The notes: a model not told the origin generated them from the sequence alone. A stretch of 64,000 nucleotides of DNA from an uncultured Granulosicoccus sp. (GCA_947492525.1 CANLNQ010000013.1:124001-188000), one strand, 5' to 3'; counted from the first letter of the stretch, positions 9,842 through 19,123 are shown. Program-made: numbers and translations.

Positions 9842-11095
9842 TCAGAAGGAGAGGCTGAAACTGGCCTGCAGGATGAGCGCCGAGTTGCGATCGAATATGG
9901 CAGTACTGAAGCGCTGGTCCAGATATTCGGCACGCAGGCGAAGTTCGGCATCGGGGGTAAACCGGATGCCGTATTTGAGCCCCACCGTGGTGCTGCTCAG
10001 GGCATCAAGGCGATAGTCGGCACTGGCCAGAGAGTCGCCGGGCATCACAGGATTCGAGCCGGCATCCACTGACAGGCTGCGCTGGTAGAAATCGGCCGCA
10101 CTTTGCCGGTACAGTCGCAGGTGAGGCTCCAGATACTGCTGGCGGTTCAATCGATGACGATACCGCAAGTCGGCCGTGTGCGAGCTGATTCCCCAGTCAT
10201 CCTGATAGAGGCGATAACTCAGATGCACCGAATGCAGGCTGTCACGCAACTGATGCACCAGCTTGCCGAAGACGCTACCTCTGAGGCGTGAGTCCGGCCG
10301 ACTGTCATGGAAATTGGCGATGATCCGCTCGTTCGCATCCGCTGCACTGATGATCTTGTACGGGTCCGAGTGATAGCCATCGGACGCACTCAGGGACAGA
10401 TTGAGCTGCACAACAGTCAATCGATTCAGCACACGACTGAGACCCAGCAAGGCATCCAGTGTCTTGCGCTCTCCCTTGCTGAACGGCCGAGGCTGCTGCA
10501 CATTGCCCAGCGGCTCCGGCGTTCCGCCCGTGTCGCTGCGATAGATGCTGTCATCGATCCAGCCGATACCGCCGGTAATCGTGCTCAGCCGATTCGCGGA
10601 CTCACGTGCCAGTGAGATATTGACGCCCAGCGATTCATAATCGGATTCGTCGGATACCACACCACCATAACTCAGGGTGTAGTCAGGCGACAGGGCCTGC
10701 TCGATACCCAGTCCCAGCTGCCGGCGTGTGTCGCTGAACTCACTGGTGGAGTAATCGAGACTGTTGCTGCTGTTGCCACCGGACACCGTCGTGACTGTCG
10801 ACGCAGGACTGTCACTTTGCAGCGCACCGGTGGGTGAGGCGCCCGACATGGTGTCATGCACGGCACTGACCGTGATCGATCTTTCCTCGGCTTCCCGCAC
10901 CAGTGTGGCCACTGCCTTGCCGACGGAAACCCGCTGATCTGCCTCGCGATAGGACAAGTAGGAGGTATCCACCTCCCAGTCAGCCGTCTCGTTGCCGCCT
11001 GAGGCAACATCACGCTGTGCGGCCTCCGCCGGATTCACGGCCAGGGCCAACAAGGCGCAACTGGCCGCCGACAGCTTTTGGCGAAACGGACTCAT
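9842..11095 (-). CDS. DUF3570 outer-membrane protein with candidate flavinylation motif
   Basis: 417 residues, signal peptide cleaved near NPAEAA, then a beta-barrel-like chain with many alternating Tyr/Leu strands and a terminal aromatic residue (SFSLSF), typical of an outer-membrane protein. It matches the DUF3570 family by its N-terminal pattern and by its neighbours. Residues 81-87 read DTMSGAS, which fits the Asp-x-x-Ser/Thr-Gly-Ala-Ser/Thr pattern that ApbE modifies with FMN. ApbE is encoded 390 bases upstream in the same direction. Covalent flavin attachment is therefore a reasonable inference. Start overlaps the DUF4266 stop (TGATG), indicating coupling. Confidence 0.85.
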   Translation of the reverse strand: MSPFRQKLSAASCALLALAVNPAEAAQRDVASGGNETADWEVDTSYLSYREADQRVSVGKAVATLVREAEERSITVSAVHDTMSGASPTGALQSDSPASTVTTVSGGNSSNSLDYSTSEFSDTRRQLGLGIEQALSPDYTLSYGGVVSDESDYESLGVNISLARESANRLSTITGGIGWIDDSIYRSDTGGTPEPLGNVQQPRPFSKGERKTLDALLGLSRVLNRLTVVQLNLSLSASDGYHSDPYKIISAADANERIIANFHDSRPDSRLRGSVFGKLVHQLRDSLHSVHLSYRLYQDDWGISSHTADLRYRHRLNRQQYLEPHLRLYRQSAADFYQRSLSVDAGSNPVMPGDSLASADYRLDALSSTTVGLKYGIRFTPDAELRLRAEYLDQRFSTAIFDRNSALILQASFSLSF

Positions 11096-11385
11096 CAGTT
11101 ACAACCACAACCCCCGCCTTGTACGACGACGCCTCCGGTCGAACCCTCTCTGGAGAAATAGACATGATCATCGATCGCCTGCTCCATCGCATCGTTGATC
11201 ACCTGCATGTCATCACGTGCCAGCGCCCCGCGCTGCCAGGGTTTGACCTCACTGACCTGCACGATGTCCTGCGTCAGCGAACAGGCACTCAGGCCCAGCA
11301 GACACGCAGCGGATATGGCCCTGCACAGCAGCGTTTGACAGCGAACTGCCGTGAAGCGGTTCTGACATGACGGGAAGACAGACAT
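11095..11385 (-). CDS. DUF4266 small lipoprotein
   Basis: 96 residues with a lipoprotein signal (LLGLSAC, lipidated Cys at about 35). The mature part has the DUF4266 signature (VKPWQRGALARDDM) and ends in a Gly/Cys tail (GGGCGCN). DUF4266 genes usually sit with DUF3570 and often with ApbE, as here. Their function is not established; a periplasmic redox or assembly partner of the DUF3570 protein is plausible. The stop overlaps the DUF3570 start by one base. Confidence 0.85.
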   Translation of the reverse strand: MSVFPSCQNRFTAVRCQTLLCRAISAACLLGLSACSLTQDIVQVSEVKPWQRGALARDDMQVINDAMEQAIDDHVYFSREGSTGGVVVQGGGCGCN

Positions 11386-11481
11386 CGTGCGGGTTTCACC
11401 AATAGAGAGACCTGCAACGGTTATCGGCCGGAATTCCGGCGGATTGAATCGATCAGAGCCAGCTCTCGAGCCCCGGCAGGT

Positions 11482-12375
11482 TCAGCGCTGCACCCAGTAG
11501 TGCAGCTCATGGGAGTCCAGGAAGGATTCGGCATCCGGCCCGTGCAGAAGCGCCAGCGTGGACATGATGCCCGCTTCGATACAGGTGTCCCCGGCCACCG
11601 TGACCGCCGCCGGTGCGCCGACCACCGGCCACCCGGTCTTCGGGTTCAAGACGTGGCTGTAGCGGACACCGTCCCTGAGCAGATAACGACGTGCATCGCC
11701 ACTGGTCGTCAGTGCACCGCGCTGCAGCTGAAGACTCTGTGTTGCCATACCTGCGCTGCCATGCGACTCGATCCCCACGGACCAGAACCCGGCGGATTGC
11801 GGCGCACCGGAGGCATGCAGGTCTCCACCAAAATTGACCAGGCAGGCGCCCGGGCTTCGTTCCCGCAACAGACCCAGTACCCGGTCGACCGCATACTCCT
11901 TGCCGATACCGCCCAGATCCACCTGCATGCCGGCAGGAAGACAGATGTGCGGCTTCTCCCAGGTGACCCGCTGCCAACCGATGCGCGCCAGCAAAGGCTC
12001 TACCTCGGCAGCCGTGGGAATAGTGTCTGAGCCGTCAAAGCGCCAGACCTCCCGCAATACACCAGAGGTGATATCAAACAGACCGTCCGAGGCATGAAAG
12101 CAGGTATCGGCGAAATCCAGCATGCGCGCCGTTTCTTCATCCACCGTCACAGGCTTGCCGTTTGCCTCGTTGATGCGGTGGATGACATTGTCGTCCCGGT
12201 AGCGACTGAACAGTCGCTCGATACGCAAGGCCTCCATCCGCGCCATCGACAACAACTGCTGTGCCAGCTTCCCCGAGCGCAGCTCCAGATGGACTTCGCA
12301 GGGACTGGCCATGGCCCGAAACTCCCCGACCCAGATCGCACCTCGCCGCTCCACCTGCAAGGCCTCGTTCACCAC
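11482..12375 (-). CDS. apbE: FAD:protein FMN transferase (ApbE)
   Basis: Transfers FMN from FAD to a Thr/Ser of target proteins, normally in the periplasm. 297 residues; family motifs seen are AMASPCEVHL near the start, ISGVLREVW-type text (DITSGVLREVWRF), VDLGGIGKEYAVDRV, CLVNFGGDLHASG, RYLLRDGVRYSHVLNPKTGWPV split over 225-250, and a late DTCIEAGIMSTLALLHG. No signal peptide is obvious in the first 20 residues, so its export is unclear. It precedes DUF4266-DUF3570, whose products are candidate substrates, and follows the soeABC genes by about 10 bases, perhaps in one transcript. Confidence 0.9.
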   Translation of the reverse strand: MVNEALQVERRGAIWVGEFRAMASPCEVHLELRSGKLAQQLLSMARMEALRIERLFSRYRDDNVIHRINEANGKPVTVDEETARMLDFADTCFHASDGLFDITSGVLREVWRFDGSDTIPTAAEVEPLLARIGWQRVTWEKPHICLPAGMQVDLGGIGKEYAVDRVLGLLRERSPGACLVNFGGDLHASGAPQSAGFWSVGIESHGSAGMATQSLQLQRGALTTSGDARRYLLRDGVRYSHVLNPKTGWPVVGAPAAVTVAGDTCIEAGIMSTLALLHGPDAESFLDSHELHYWVQR

Positions 12376-12387
12376 GGCGACGCTACC

Positions 12388-13320
12388 TCAGGTACGCTGC
12401 ATGCCGTGATACAGATTGACCACATGCCGTGCCTCGGCAAAGAACAGCCAACGTTCGACGAACACGCCAGCGTAGGCACTGATGACCGCCAGCAGCAGCA
12501 GGCCGAAGCTCACCTCGCCCAGAAGTCCACTGACCAGCAACAAGGGCAGCACGAAGGCCAATGCGATGCTGACGGCACGCAACCAGAGGAGTCGGACGCG
12601 ATCGACCTGATAGCCGAATTCCTTGTTGTGGAAGGTATCACTGGCATGGCCGACGTCCAGCAATCGAACCGTCGCCCGGGTGAATCCCAGGGCCGTATTG
12701 ATCGTGGGTCCGGCCGGCTGGCCGATCCAGTAGAAATAGATCAGCTTGACCAGCGCCGCAATGACCAGCACAACCAATGCAAGCCTGGCAACCAGATCGA
12801 TCACCAGTCCCTGCTGAGCCAGCATGACACTCACGATCAGCGTACCGAGAAAGAGTCCCAGCAAGACGAAGTTCACCGGTGTCAGTGCGGTATGCCATTG
12901 ACGGATTGTCTTCAGCGTGGCGTAGATCATGCCCGTGCAGACAAGTACCACGACCGCCAGCAGCGCCATCAGCACACCGAAGAAAACCGTAGCAGCGGTA
13001 TTGCCGGTAAACCATTCGCACGCCAGCCACAGCAGTGCCACCGGATAGAAGGCCACCGCGAAGACGGCCTCTCGCGAGAGCCATGATGTTCTGAAACGCG
13101 TGAATGCACGCCAGGCATTCTTCGGATTGGCCAGGTGCAGAGTGGACGACAGGAGCCCTGCAGTGACCAGTACCAGACCGATCAGCCCCATGGCCACGAT
13201 CTGATCGGGGCTGGTATCGGGCGCCAGATCCAGCAAGCGCAGCAGACCCAGCAGTATGAGACACCCGTAACCTGCACCTGCGGTCACGGTAAAGAAGATG
13301 ACTGACAATGCCGGATGCAT
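12388..13320 (-). CDS. soeC: Molybdoenzyme membrane anchor (SoeC / DmsC-like)
   Basis: 310 residues with about eight hydrophobic segments, matching the DmsC-type quinone-linked anchor family (HPALSVIFFTVTAGAGYG start, AWRAFTRFRTSWLSREA). It would hold the molybdenum and iron-sulfur subunits on the cytoplasmic face and pass electrons to the quinone pool. Its ATG overlaps the stop of the iron-sulfur subunit (TGATG). An ATG 18 codons earlier, inside that gene, is less likely. The sulfite assignment comes from the operon and the adjacent TauE/SafE gene, not from this subunit. Confidence 0.85.
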   Translation of the reverse strand: MHPALSVIFFTVTAGAGYGCLILLGLLRLLDLAPDTSPDQIVAMGLIGLVLVTAGLLSSTLHLANPKNAWRAFTRFRTSWLSREAVFAVAFYPVALLWLACEWFTGNTAATVFFGVLMALLAVVVLVCTGMIYATLKTIRQWHTALTPVNFVLLGLFLGTLIVSVMLAQQGLVIDLVARLALVVLVIAALVKLIYFYWIGQPAGPTINTALGFTRATVRLLDVGHASDTFHNKEFGYQVDRVRLLWLRAVSIALAFVLPLLLVSGLLGEVSFGLLLLAVISAYAGVFVERWLFFAEARHVVNLYHGMQRT

Positions 13321-14045
13321 CAGCGCGCCCCCTTGCCCAGGTTGTTGAAGGCATCCTTCTGGCGCTTCATCCATTTACCGATCAACGACTCGCCACTGGA
13401 CGCCGCCTTGCGCTCCACTGTCGGCGCAGCGGGACGCTGTCGAGGCGGCAGATACTTGTTGGTGGGCTCGTAACCCAGCTCCGGCATCATAGAATACCCG
13501 CCCCGCTCACGCACCAGTGTACTGACCCTGGAATCAGGGTCGTCAAAATCACCGAAGTGTCGCGCGTGCGACGGACAGGTCATGACGCAAGCCGGTTGCC
13601 GCTCGGCCTCGGGCAGGCTCTGGTCGTGAATGCGATCGACGCAGAGCGTGCATTTCTTCATGACGCCCTCTTCTTCGTCCAGCTCGCGAGCACCATAGGG
13701 ACAGGCCCAGGAACACAGATTGCAACCCATGCACTTGGACTGATCCACCAGTACGATGCCATCTTCCTCACGCTTGTACGACGCCCCGGTCGGACAGACC
13801 GTCACGCAGGCAGCGTCCTCGCAATGCATGCAGGACATCGGCGTGTTGATGGTCTTGTTGTTCGGATACTCGTCGACTTCAAAATGACGGATACGGTTGA
13901 ACCAGACGCCGCTGGGCTCCTTGCCGTAAGGCTCATAATCGCTCAGAGGACCGGTGGTACCGGACGTATTCCACTGCTTGCAGGCAACCGCGCAGGCGTG
14001 GCAGCCCACACAGGTGTCCAGATCGATGACCAGACCGAGCTTCAT
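13320..14045 (-). CDS. soeB: Molybdoenzyme four-cluster iron-sulfur subunit (SoeB / DmsB-like)
   Basis: 241 residues. Four cysteine groups fit four [4Fe-4S] clusters: CVGCHACAVAC (about 14-24), CMHCEDAACVTVCPTG (about 72), CMGCNLCSWACPYG (about 105), and CTLCVDR with CVMTCPSH (about 132-155). It carries electrons from the catalytic subunit to the membrane anchor. The C-terminal 50 residues are proline-rich and basic. No Tat signal is present, consistent with a cytoplasmic complex. The ATG overlaps the stop of the catalytic gene (ATGA). Confidence 0.9.
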   Translation of the reverse strand: MKLGLVIDLDTCVGCHACAVACKQWNTSGTTGPLSDYEPYGKEPSGVWFNRIRHFEVDEYPNNKTINTPMSCMHCEDAACVTVCPTGASYKREEDGIVLVDQSKCMGCNLCSWACPYGARELDEEEGVMKKCTLCVDRIHDQSLPEAERQPACVMTCPSHARHFGDFDDPDSRVSTLVRERGGYSMMPELGYEPTNKYLPPRQRPAAPTVERKAASSGESLIGKWMKRQKDAFNNLGKGAR

Positions 14046-16963
14046 CGCTTGTCTCCGCTTGAAAGATGACCCCGGTTCAGAGCGTCCTGCAGGGAACGTT
14101 CGAGAACGACCGGTTCATGAGTGTGGTATCGCAATACCTCTGGTGCTGTCACCATGTCCGGCAAGCGCTTGACCGAATCGAATGTCGGGTAGCTACCGGT
14201 CTCTCCGGGTGCTGCCGGGTAGATATTCACCTTCAGATCGTACCAGGCCGCCTGGCCGGTGACCGGGTCGGAGTTGGTCAAACCGCGCTCACCGTCCCTG
14301 GCCGGCAGCAGTTCGCTGATCAGGTGGTTCATCAGAAAGCCCTTCTGCGATTCCGGCGCATCATCCGACAGACCCCAGGCACCGCTCTGCTTGCCAATGG
14401 CGTTCCAGGTCCACAGCGTGTCAGGGTTGCAACCTTCCATGAGCTTGACCTGACAACGAATCTTCCCGTGGTGGCTCTCCACCCAGACCCAGGCAAGATC
14501 CTCGATTCCCAGGCTCAGCCCGCGCTGGCGATTCATGTAAAGGTAGTTCTGCGCCATGATCTGTCGCAGCCAGGCATTCTGTGAGTCCCAGGAGTGGTAC
14601 ATGAACATGGGACGCTGATTGACGGCATGAAACGGGTACTGATCGTTGTCCACGCGCTGTTCTTCCAGCGGCACATACCAGTCGGGCAGAGGGTCGAAAT
14701 ACTGCACCAGTCGAGCCTTGTCCTCCTCGTGCACCGGTTGCGGCCCATCATACAAGCCCTGCCCTGCCAGTCTGAACTTCTGCAGCACCTCCGAATACAG
14801 CTCCATGACAATGGGACCACTGTGCCCGTTGAAGCCGACACTCTTGCTCCACTCCAGATAATCCTTGTTGGCAAAGCGGTAGTAACGCTGCTCCGGCGGC
14901 AGATGATGTTCGAAGAAGCAGCCGTTGTCCTGATAGGCCTGCCACTGATCCGGGTTGGGTTCACCCACCATGCTCTTCTCACCGTTCTCGCCCCGCCAGC
15001 CGGCCAGAAAACCGATGCCCGGCGATTTCTCCCACTGGGTGATGAACGTCTTGTAGTCCTTGTATTTCGCTGTGCCGTCCGGATTGGTCAAGGCCGGAAA
15101 TTCCAGCCGGGAGCCGATGTCGATGAGCACTTCCTGCCACGGCCGGACATCGCGATCAGGCTCGATGATCGGTTGCCGGATCGAATCGCAGGCAGCATGC
15201 GGCTCCGAGATCGGTCGATCAAGCATGGAGATGGTATCGAAACGCTCCAGATAGGTGGTATCGGGCAATACAAGATCGGAGAAATTGACCATCTCCGAAT
15301 GAAAGGCATCACTGGTGACGATGAAAGGCAACTTGTAGTCGCCGTATTCATCCTTCTCTCGCAGCATGTCCTGCACCTCTGCGGTGTTCATGCTCGAATT
15401 CCAGGACATGTTGGCCATGAACAGGATCAATGTATCGATCGGATAGGGGTCACCCTTCACCGCATTGTTGATCACCATGTGCATCATGCCGTGATTGGCG
15501 ATCGGCGCCTCCCAGGAATAGGCCTTGTCGATCCTCAACGGCTCGCCGTTGGCATCGACCACCAGGTCCTCGGGGCCCATGGGGAATCCCAGCGGTGGCG
15601 AAGAGAGCGGTGTGTCCGGCGCCATGGCACGGGCAGGCTTGATCGGTGGTGCAATGTGCTTGGGGAATGGCGGCTTGGCCAGGTGCGAACCGGGGCAATC
15701 CACCGCACCGAGCAACACCTGCAACAGATGAATGGCGCGACAGGTCTGGAAACCATTGGAATGCGCCGAGATGCCGCGCATGGCATGCATGGCTACCGGT
15801 CGACCGATGAACTTCTCGTGGCGTCGCCCGGTCCAGTCCGTCCACGGCGTATCGATGGTGATGGTTTCCTGAAACGCCACATGCGCCATTTCCAGCGCCA
15901 GGCGCTCGATGGTCTCGCTATCGATGCCCACGGTTGCCGCCACCTTCTCCGGTGCATAGTCCTCGCTCAGATATTTCTCTGCCAGCTGCGTCATGACAGT
16001 CTTCACGCGAACACCCTCGGCAGTGGTGTATTCACCGAACAGGGCTGCGTGCACATCGTTGTCGTGACTCGAGCTCGTCCAGGATGCCACGCTGTCGTCA
16101 GTCTGGTTCCACACCTGCAGTTCGCCTTCCTCATCGCGCAGCAACAGGCCGTGCTGTGACGTACCCGGAGCATCGATGATCAGCTGCGTGGCATTGGTGT
16201 AGCGTGACAGGAAGTCCCAGTCGAACTGCTCGTTCTTCAGCAGCACATGAGCGAAAGACAGGGCCAGCAGACCGTCGGTACCGGGACGGATACCCACCCA
16301 CTCGTCAGCGATCGCCTGATAGCCCGTGCGCACCGGGTTGATGGCGACAAACTTGGCACCGCGCCGCTTGAGCTTTTCCAGGCCGATCTTGATCGGGTTG
16401 GAAGCGTGGTCTTCGGCGACGCCCCACAGCATGAAGTACTTGGCGTGATCCCAGTCCGGATCACCGAATTCCCAGAAGGATTGGCCTGTCATGTACAGAC
16501 CACCGGCAGCCATGTTCACCGAACAGAAGCCCCCATGAGCCGCCCAGTTGATGGTGCCGAACTGCGATGCCCAGAACCCGGTCAGGGCCTGCATCTGGTC
16601 ACGACCGGTGAAAAAGGCCAGCCGTTTGGGGTCTGTTGAGCGAATCTTGCGCAAGCGCTCGGTCAGCAGTCCCAGGGCCTTGTCCCAGGAGATGGGTTCG
16701 AACTCGCCATCGCCCCGCTCGGTGCCGGCCTTTCTGACCAGCGGCTGCGTCAGCTTGGCCGGTGACTTCTGCTTCATGATGCCGGCGTTGCCCTTGGCAC
16801 ACAGCACGCCCTTGTTCACCGGGTGATCCGGATTGCCCTGAATGAAGCGAATCTCTTCTCCCTCCATCGTGACCTTGATGCCGCAACGGCAGGCGCACAT
16901 GTAGCAGGTAGTCATCTTGACCGTCTGCTCGTCATGGTTTTCGAATTCCGGAAGTACAGACAT
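14042..16963 (-). CDS. soeA: Molybdopterin oxidoreductase catalytic subunit (SoeA-type sulfite dehydrogenase)
   Basis: 973 residues, DMSO-reductase superfamily. An N-terminal [4Fe-4S] motif (CYMCACRCG, then GVLCAKG) comes first, followed by bis-MGD binding regions; HGGFCSVNMAAGG holds a Cys that may ligate molybdenum. No twin-arginine signal is visible, so it should be cytoplasmic, as known for SoeABC and unlike periplasmic DMSO or thiosulfate reductases. Size, lack of Tat signal, gene order A-B-C and the adjacent TauE/SafE exporter all favour sulfite oxidation to sulfate with electrons to quinone. A related reductase for another sulfur compound cannot be excluded. Confidence 0.85.
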   Translation of the reverse strand: MSVLPEFENHDEQTVKMTTCYMCACRCGIKVTMEGEEIRFIQGNPDHPVNKGVLCAKGNAGIMKQKSPAKLTQPLVRKAGTERGDGEFEPISWDKALGLLTERLRKIRSTDPKRLAFFTGRDQMQALTGFWASQFGTINWAAHGGFCSVNMAAGGLYMTGQSFWEFGDPDWDHAKYFMLWGVAEDHASNPIKIGLEKLKRRGAKFVAINPVRTGYQAIADEWVGIRPGTDGLLALSFAHVLLKNEQFDWDFLSRYTNATQLIIDAPGTSQHGLLLRDEEGELQVWNQTDDSVASWTSSSHDNDVHAALFGEYTTAEGVRVKTVMTQLAEKYLSEDYAPEKVAATVGIDSETIERLALEMAHVAFQETITIDTPWTDWTGRRHEKFIGRPVAMHAMRGISAHSNGFQTCRAIHLLQVLLGAVDCPGSHLAKPPFPKHIAPPIKPARAMAPDTPLSSPPLGFPMGPEDLVVDANGEPLRIDKAYSWEAPIANHGMMHMVINNAVKGDPYPIDTLILFMANMSWNSSMNTAEVQDMLREKDEYGDYKLPFIVTSDAFHSEMVNFSDLVLPDTTYLERFDTISMLDRPISEPHAACDSIRQPIIEPDRDVRPWQEVLIDIGSRLEFPALTNPDGTAKYKDYKTFITQWEKSPGIGFLAGWRGENGEKSMVGEPNPDQWQAYQDNGCFFEHHLPPEQRYYRFANKDYLEWSKSVGFNGHSGPIVMELYSEVLQKFRLAGQGLYDGPQPVHEEDKARLVQYFDPLPDWYVPLEEQRVDNDQYPFHAVNQRPMFMYHSWDSQNAWLRQIMAQNYLYMNRQRGLSLGIEDLAWVWVESHHGKIRCQVKLMEGCNPDTLWTWNAIGKQSGAWGLSDDAPESQKGFLMNHLISELLPARDGERGLTNSDPVTGQAAWYDLKVNIYPAAPGETGSYPTFDSVKRLPDMVTAPEVLRYHTHEPVVLERSLQDALNRGHLSSGDKR

Positions 16964-17146
16964 AGGCGCTGGTCAATTCGCGTGATCGAGTGTGGGCACT
17001 ATGCTGGCAAATTGACGCCAACGCCACTGAAGTTTTTCTTCGGGTACCATAAATTGTATCGTTGATGGACAGCGAGCGTGTCAATCCGCCTGCTGCTGTA
17101 CCATGCGGCTGATCTGCAATATTCTTCCAGCCACAGGTTCCACGAC

Positions 17147-17983
17147 ATGCCAGCCGGTCTCTCACCTTCCGTACTGCTCCTCCTGCTGGCAGCTCTGGTC
17201 GTGGCAGGTGTCTTCATCGGCTTTCTGGCCGGGCTGTTCGGGGTAGGCGGTGGCGCCGTCTCGGTACCCGTTTTCTTCGAAATATTCCGGTACACCGGCA
17301 ATGCCGACGACATAGCCATGCCGCTGGCCGTTGGCACATCCCTGGCGATGATCGTGCCGACCGCCTTCGTCTCGGCGCGCGAACATGCCAGGCGCGGTAC
17401 GCTGGACATGCAGTTGCTGCGGCTATGGATGCTGCCGGTACTGGTCGGTGTCATGCTCGGCACCGTCATTGCCGCCATGGCCGATGCGCGTCTTTTCCAG
17501 ATCATCTTCATGCTGGTGGCAGGCTTTCTGTCGATGCGCATGTTGCTTGGCGGCAGTCACTGGCAGATTGCCGACACGCTGCCGGGACGGGCACTGTTGT
17601 CATTGTACGGCGGCATCATCGGCCTGCTGTCGGCCTTGATGGGTGTGGGCGGTGGCGCTCTGTCCACCATGACGCTCACGCTGCACGGTCGCCCCATTCA
17701 CGAAGCCGTGTCGACCTCGGCAGGTCTGGGTGTCCTCATTGCCATCCCCGGCGCCCTCGGTTATGTCATCGCCGGCTGGCACAAGCCGGACTTGCCTCCT
17801 GACGCCCTGGGCTATGTCTCTCTGCTGGCGCTGTTCGTCACCCTGCCGGCAGCACTGCTCACGACCCGACTCGGAGTACGCGTGGCCCATGGCTGGTCGC
17901 GCTCGCAGCTGTCGAGGATGTTCGGTCTGTTTCTGTTGGTTGTGACCCTGCGATTCCTGCTGGCGGTCATGTTCGGAATCTAG
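17147..17983 (+). CDS. TauE/SafE-family sulfite/sulfonate exporter
   Basis: 278 residues with about eight membrane segments in two similar halves, each with a glycine-rich signature (GLFGVGGGAVSVPVF and ALMGVGGGALSTMTL). Family members export sulfite, sulfoacetate or related anions. It is divergent from soeABC, which would oxidise the same ion, so the pair looks like a sulfite detoxification unit. The start is placed at the Met before PAGLSPS; an upstream ATG would add 23 polar residues. Confidence 0.9.
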   Translation: MPAGLSPSVLLLLLAALVVAGVFIGFLAGLFGVGGGAVSVPVFFEIFRYTGNADDIAMPLAVGTSLAMIVPTAFVSAREHARRGTLDMQLLRLWMLPVLVGVMLGTVIAAMADARLFQIIFMLVAGFLSMRMLLGGSHWQIADTLPGRALLSLYGGIIGLLSALMGVGGGALSTMTLTLHGRPIHEAVSTSAGLGVLIAIPGALGYVIAGWHKPDLPPDALGYVSLLALFVTLPAALLTTRLGVRVAHGWSRSQLSRMFGLFLLVVTLRFLLAVMFGI

Positions 17984-17993
17984 TGTTCTGTTG

Positions 17994-18024
17994 CATACAA
18001 AGCGTTCATTCAGCGCTTTGGATG
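17994..18024 (+). terminator. Hairpin after the exporter gene
   Basis: 11-bp arms (CATACAAAGCG / CGCTTTGGATG, one mismatch) around a 9-base loop, ten bases after the stop codon. There is no T-tract. The right arm begins a 25-bp sequence that recurs at 19124-19148. Confidence 0.4.
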
Positions 18025-18038
18025 AAACCGTACACTAG
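18014..18038 (+). repeat. 25-bp direct repeat, copy 1
   Basis: Matches 19124-19148 at 23 of 25 bases (CGCTTTG-ATGAAAC-GTACACTAG with two variable positions). The two copies bracket the NDUFA9-like gene. Confidence 0.8.
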
Positions 18039-18175
18039 CTGCCCATCAACTCGGCAGACTGCCATGCCGCTGTCAGGATATGTCTGACAGCCGATAGTCT
18101 GCGCCCGACAACCGTTTTGAGGCAAAATAGGCCTGTTGTCACGACCCGTTCTTCAATCCGGAGCACTCAGTACCC

Positions 18176-19123
18176 ATGTCCAGTCGCCGCGTTACCCTGT
18201 TGGGCGGATCAGGATTTGTCGGCTCTCAGCTGACATATCGCCTGGCCGAAAGATTCGATGAAGTGGTGGTTCTCACCCGACGGGCGCAGCGGGTCCGTAC
18301 CTTGCGCATCATGTCCAATGTACGTGCGCAGGAAGTCAATGTGCACGATGCTGACGAACTGGAAGCGGCGTTGGCGGGTTCCGACACGGTCATCAATCTG
18401 ATCGGCATTCTCAATGAAGCCGGCAGCCAGTCCAAGGGCAGCTTTTCCAGCGCTCACTCAGGCCTGACTGCCAAGGTATTGAGGGCCTGCGCCGCCGGCA
18501 ATGTGAGGCGCTATCTTCACATGAGCGCATTGAACGCGGATGCCGAAAACGGCTCCAGCCAATACCTGCGCACCAAGGGCGAAGCCGAACGTCTGGTTCG
18601 TGAACACCCGGGCGGTACAACATGGACGATCTTCCAGCCCTCCATCATTTTCGGTGAGCATGACGCCTTCTTCAATCGCTTTGCCGGCCTGCTGCGCGCC
18701 TTGCCGGTATTCCCCCTGGCCGTGCCAGATGCACGCATGGCTCCCGTCTTCATCGGCGATGTCTGCAAGGTCATGATCAATGCCATTGATGATCCGCAGG
18801 CCGCCGGCAGCACCATCCAGCTGTGCGGTCCCGAGGAATACACGCTCAAGGAACTGGTGCAATACACGGCAGATACCGCCGGCCTCTCGCGCATCATCAT
18901 CGGCCTGCCAGACTGGGCAGCCAGAGCGCAGGCACGTGTCATGGAATTCGTGCCCGGCAAACCGTTCAGCCGCGACAACTACCTCAGCCTGCAGACACCC
19001 AGTGTCTGCGACAGCGATTGCGCCCGGCAGCCAACCTCTCTGGAGGCGGTCGTGCCCCGTTATCTGGGCAATCGCGACTGGGCCGGACGTCTGCAGAAGC
19101 GCCGAGCTGCGGCACGGCGCTGA
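18176..19123 (+). CDS. NAD(P)-binding NDUFA9-like protein
   Basis: 315 residues of the atypical short-chain dehydrogenase fold. The N-terminal Rossmann motif is VTLLGGSGFVGSQL; SALNADAENGSSQYLRTKGEAE carries a Tyr-x3-Lys-like YLRTK; FQPSIIFGEHDAFFNRFA follows. The pattern matches the bacterial relatives of complex I subunit NDUFA9, whose role is unclear (possibly quinone, lipid or NADPH binding). It stands alone, with 25-bp direct repeats on both sides, so a single-gene transcription unit is likely. Confidence 0.85.
   Translation: MSSRRVTLLGGSGFVGSQLTYRLAERFDEVVVLTRRAQRVRTLRIMSNVRAQEVNVHDADELEAALAGSDTVINLIGILNEAGSQSKGSFSSAHSGLTAKVLRACAAGNVRRYLHMSALNADAENGSSQYLRTKGEAERLVREHPGGTTWTIFQPSIIFGEHDAFFNRFAGLLRALPVFPLAVPDARMAPVFIGDVCKVMINAIDDPQAAGSTIQLCGPEEYTLKELVQYTADTAGLSRIIIGLPDWAARAQARVMEFVPGKPFSRDNYLSLQTPSVCDSDCARQPTSLEAVVPRYLGNRDWAGRLQKRRAAARR

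Noticed and set aside
12094-13086. 330-codon open frame opposite apbE and soeC
   Set aside because: Gln/His/Arg-rich with no recognisable domain; the opposite strand carries two well-defined genes.
14594-16159. 521-codon open frame on the plus strand
   Set aside because: Lies antisense to soeA, reads as low-homology His/Arg-rich sequence, and has no family motifs; it is a shadow of a GC-rich gene.
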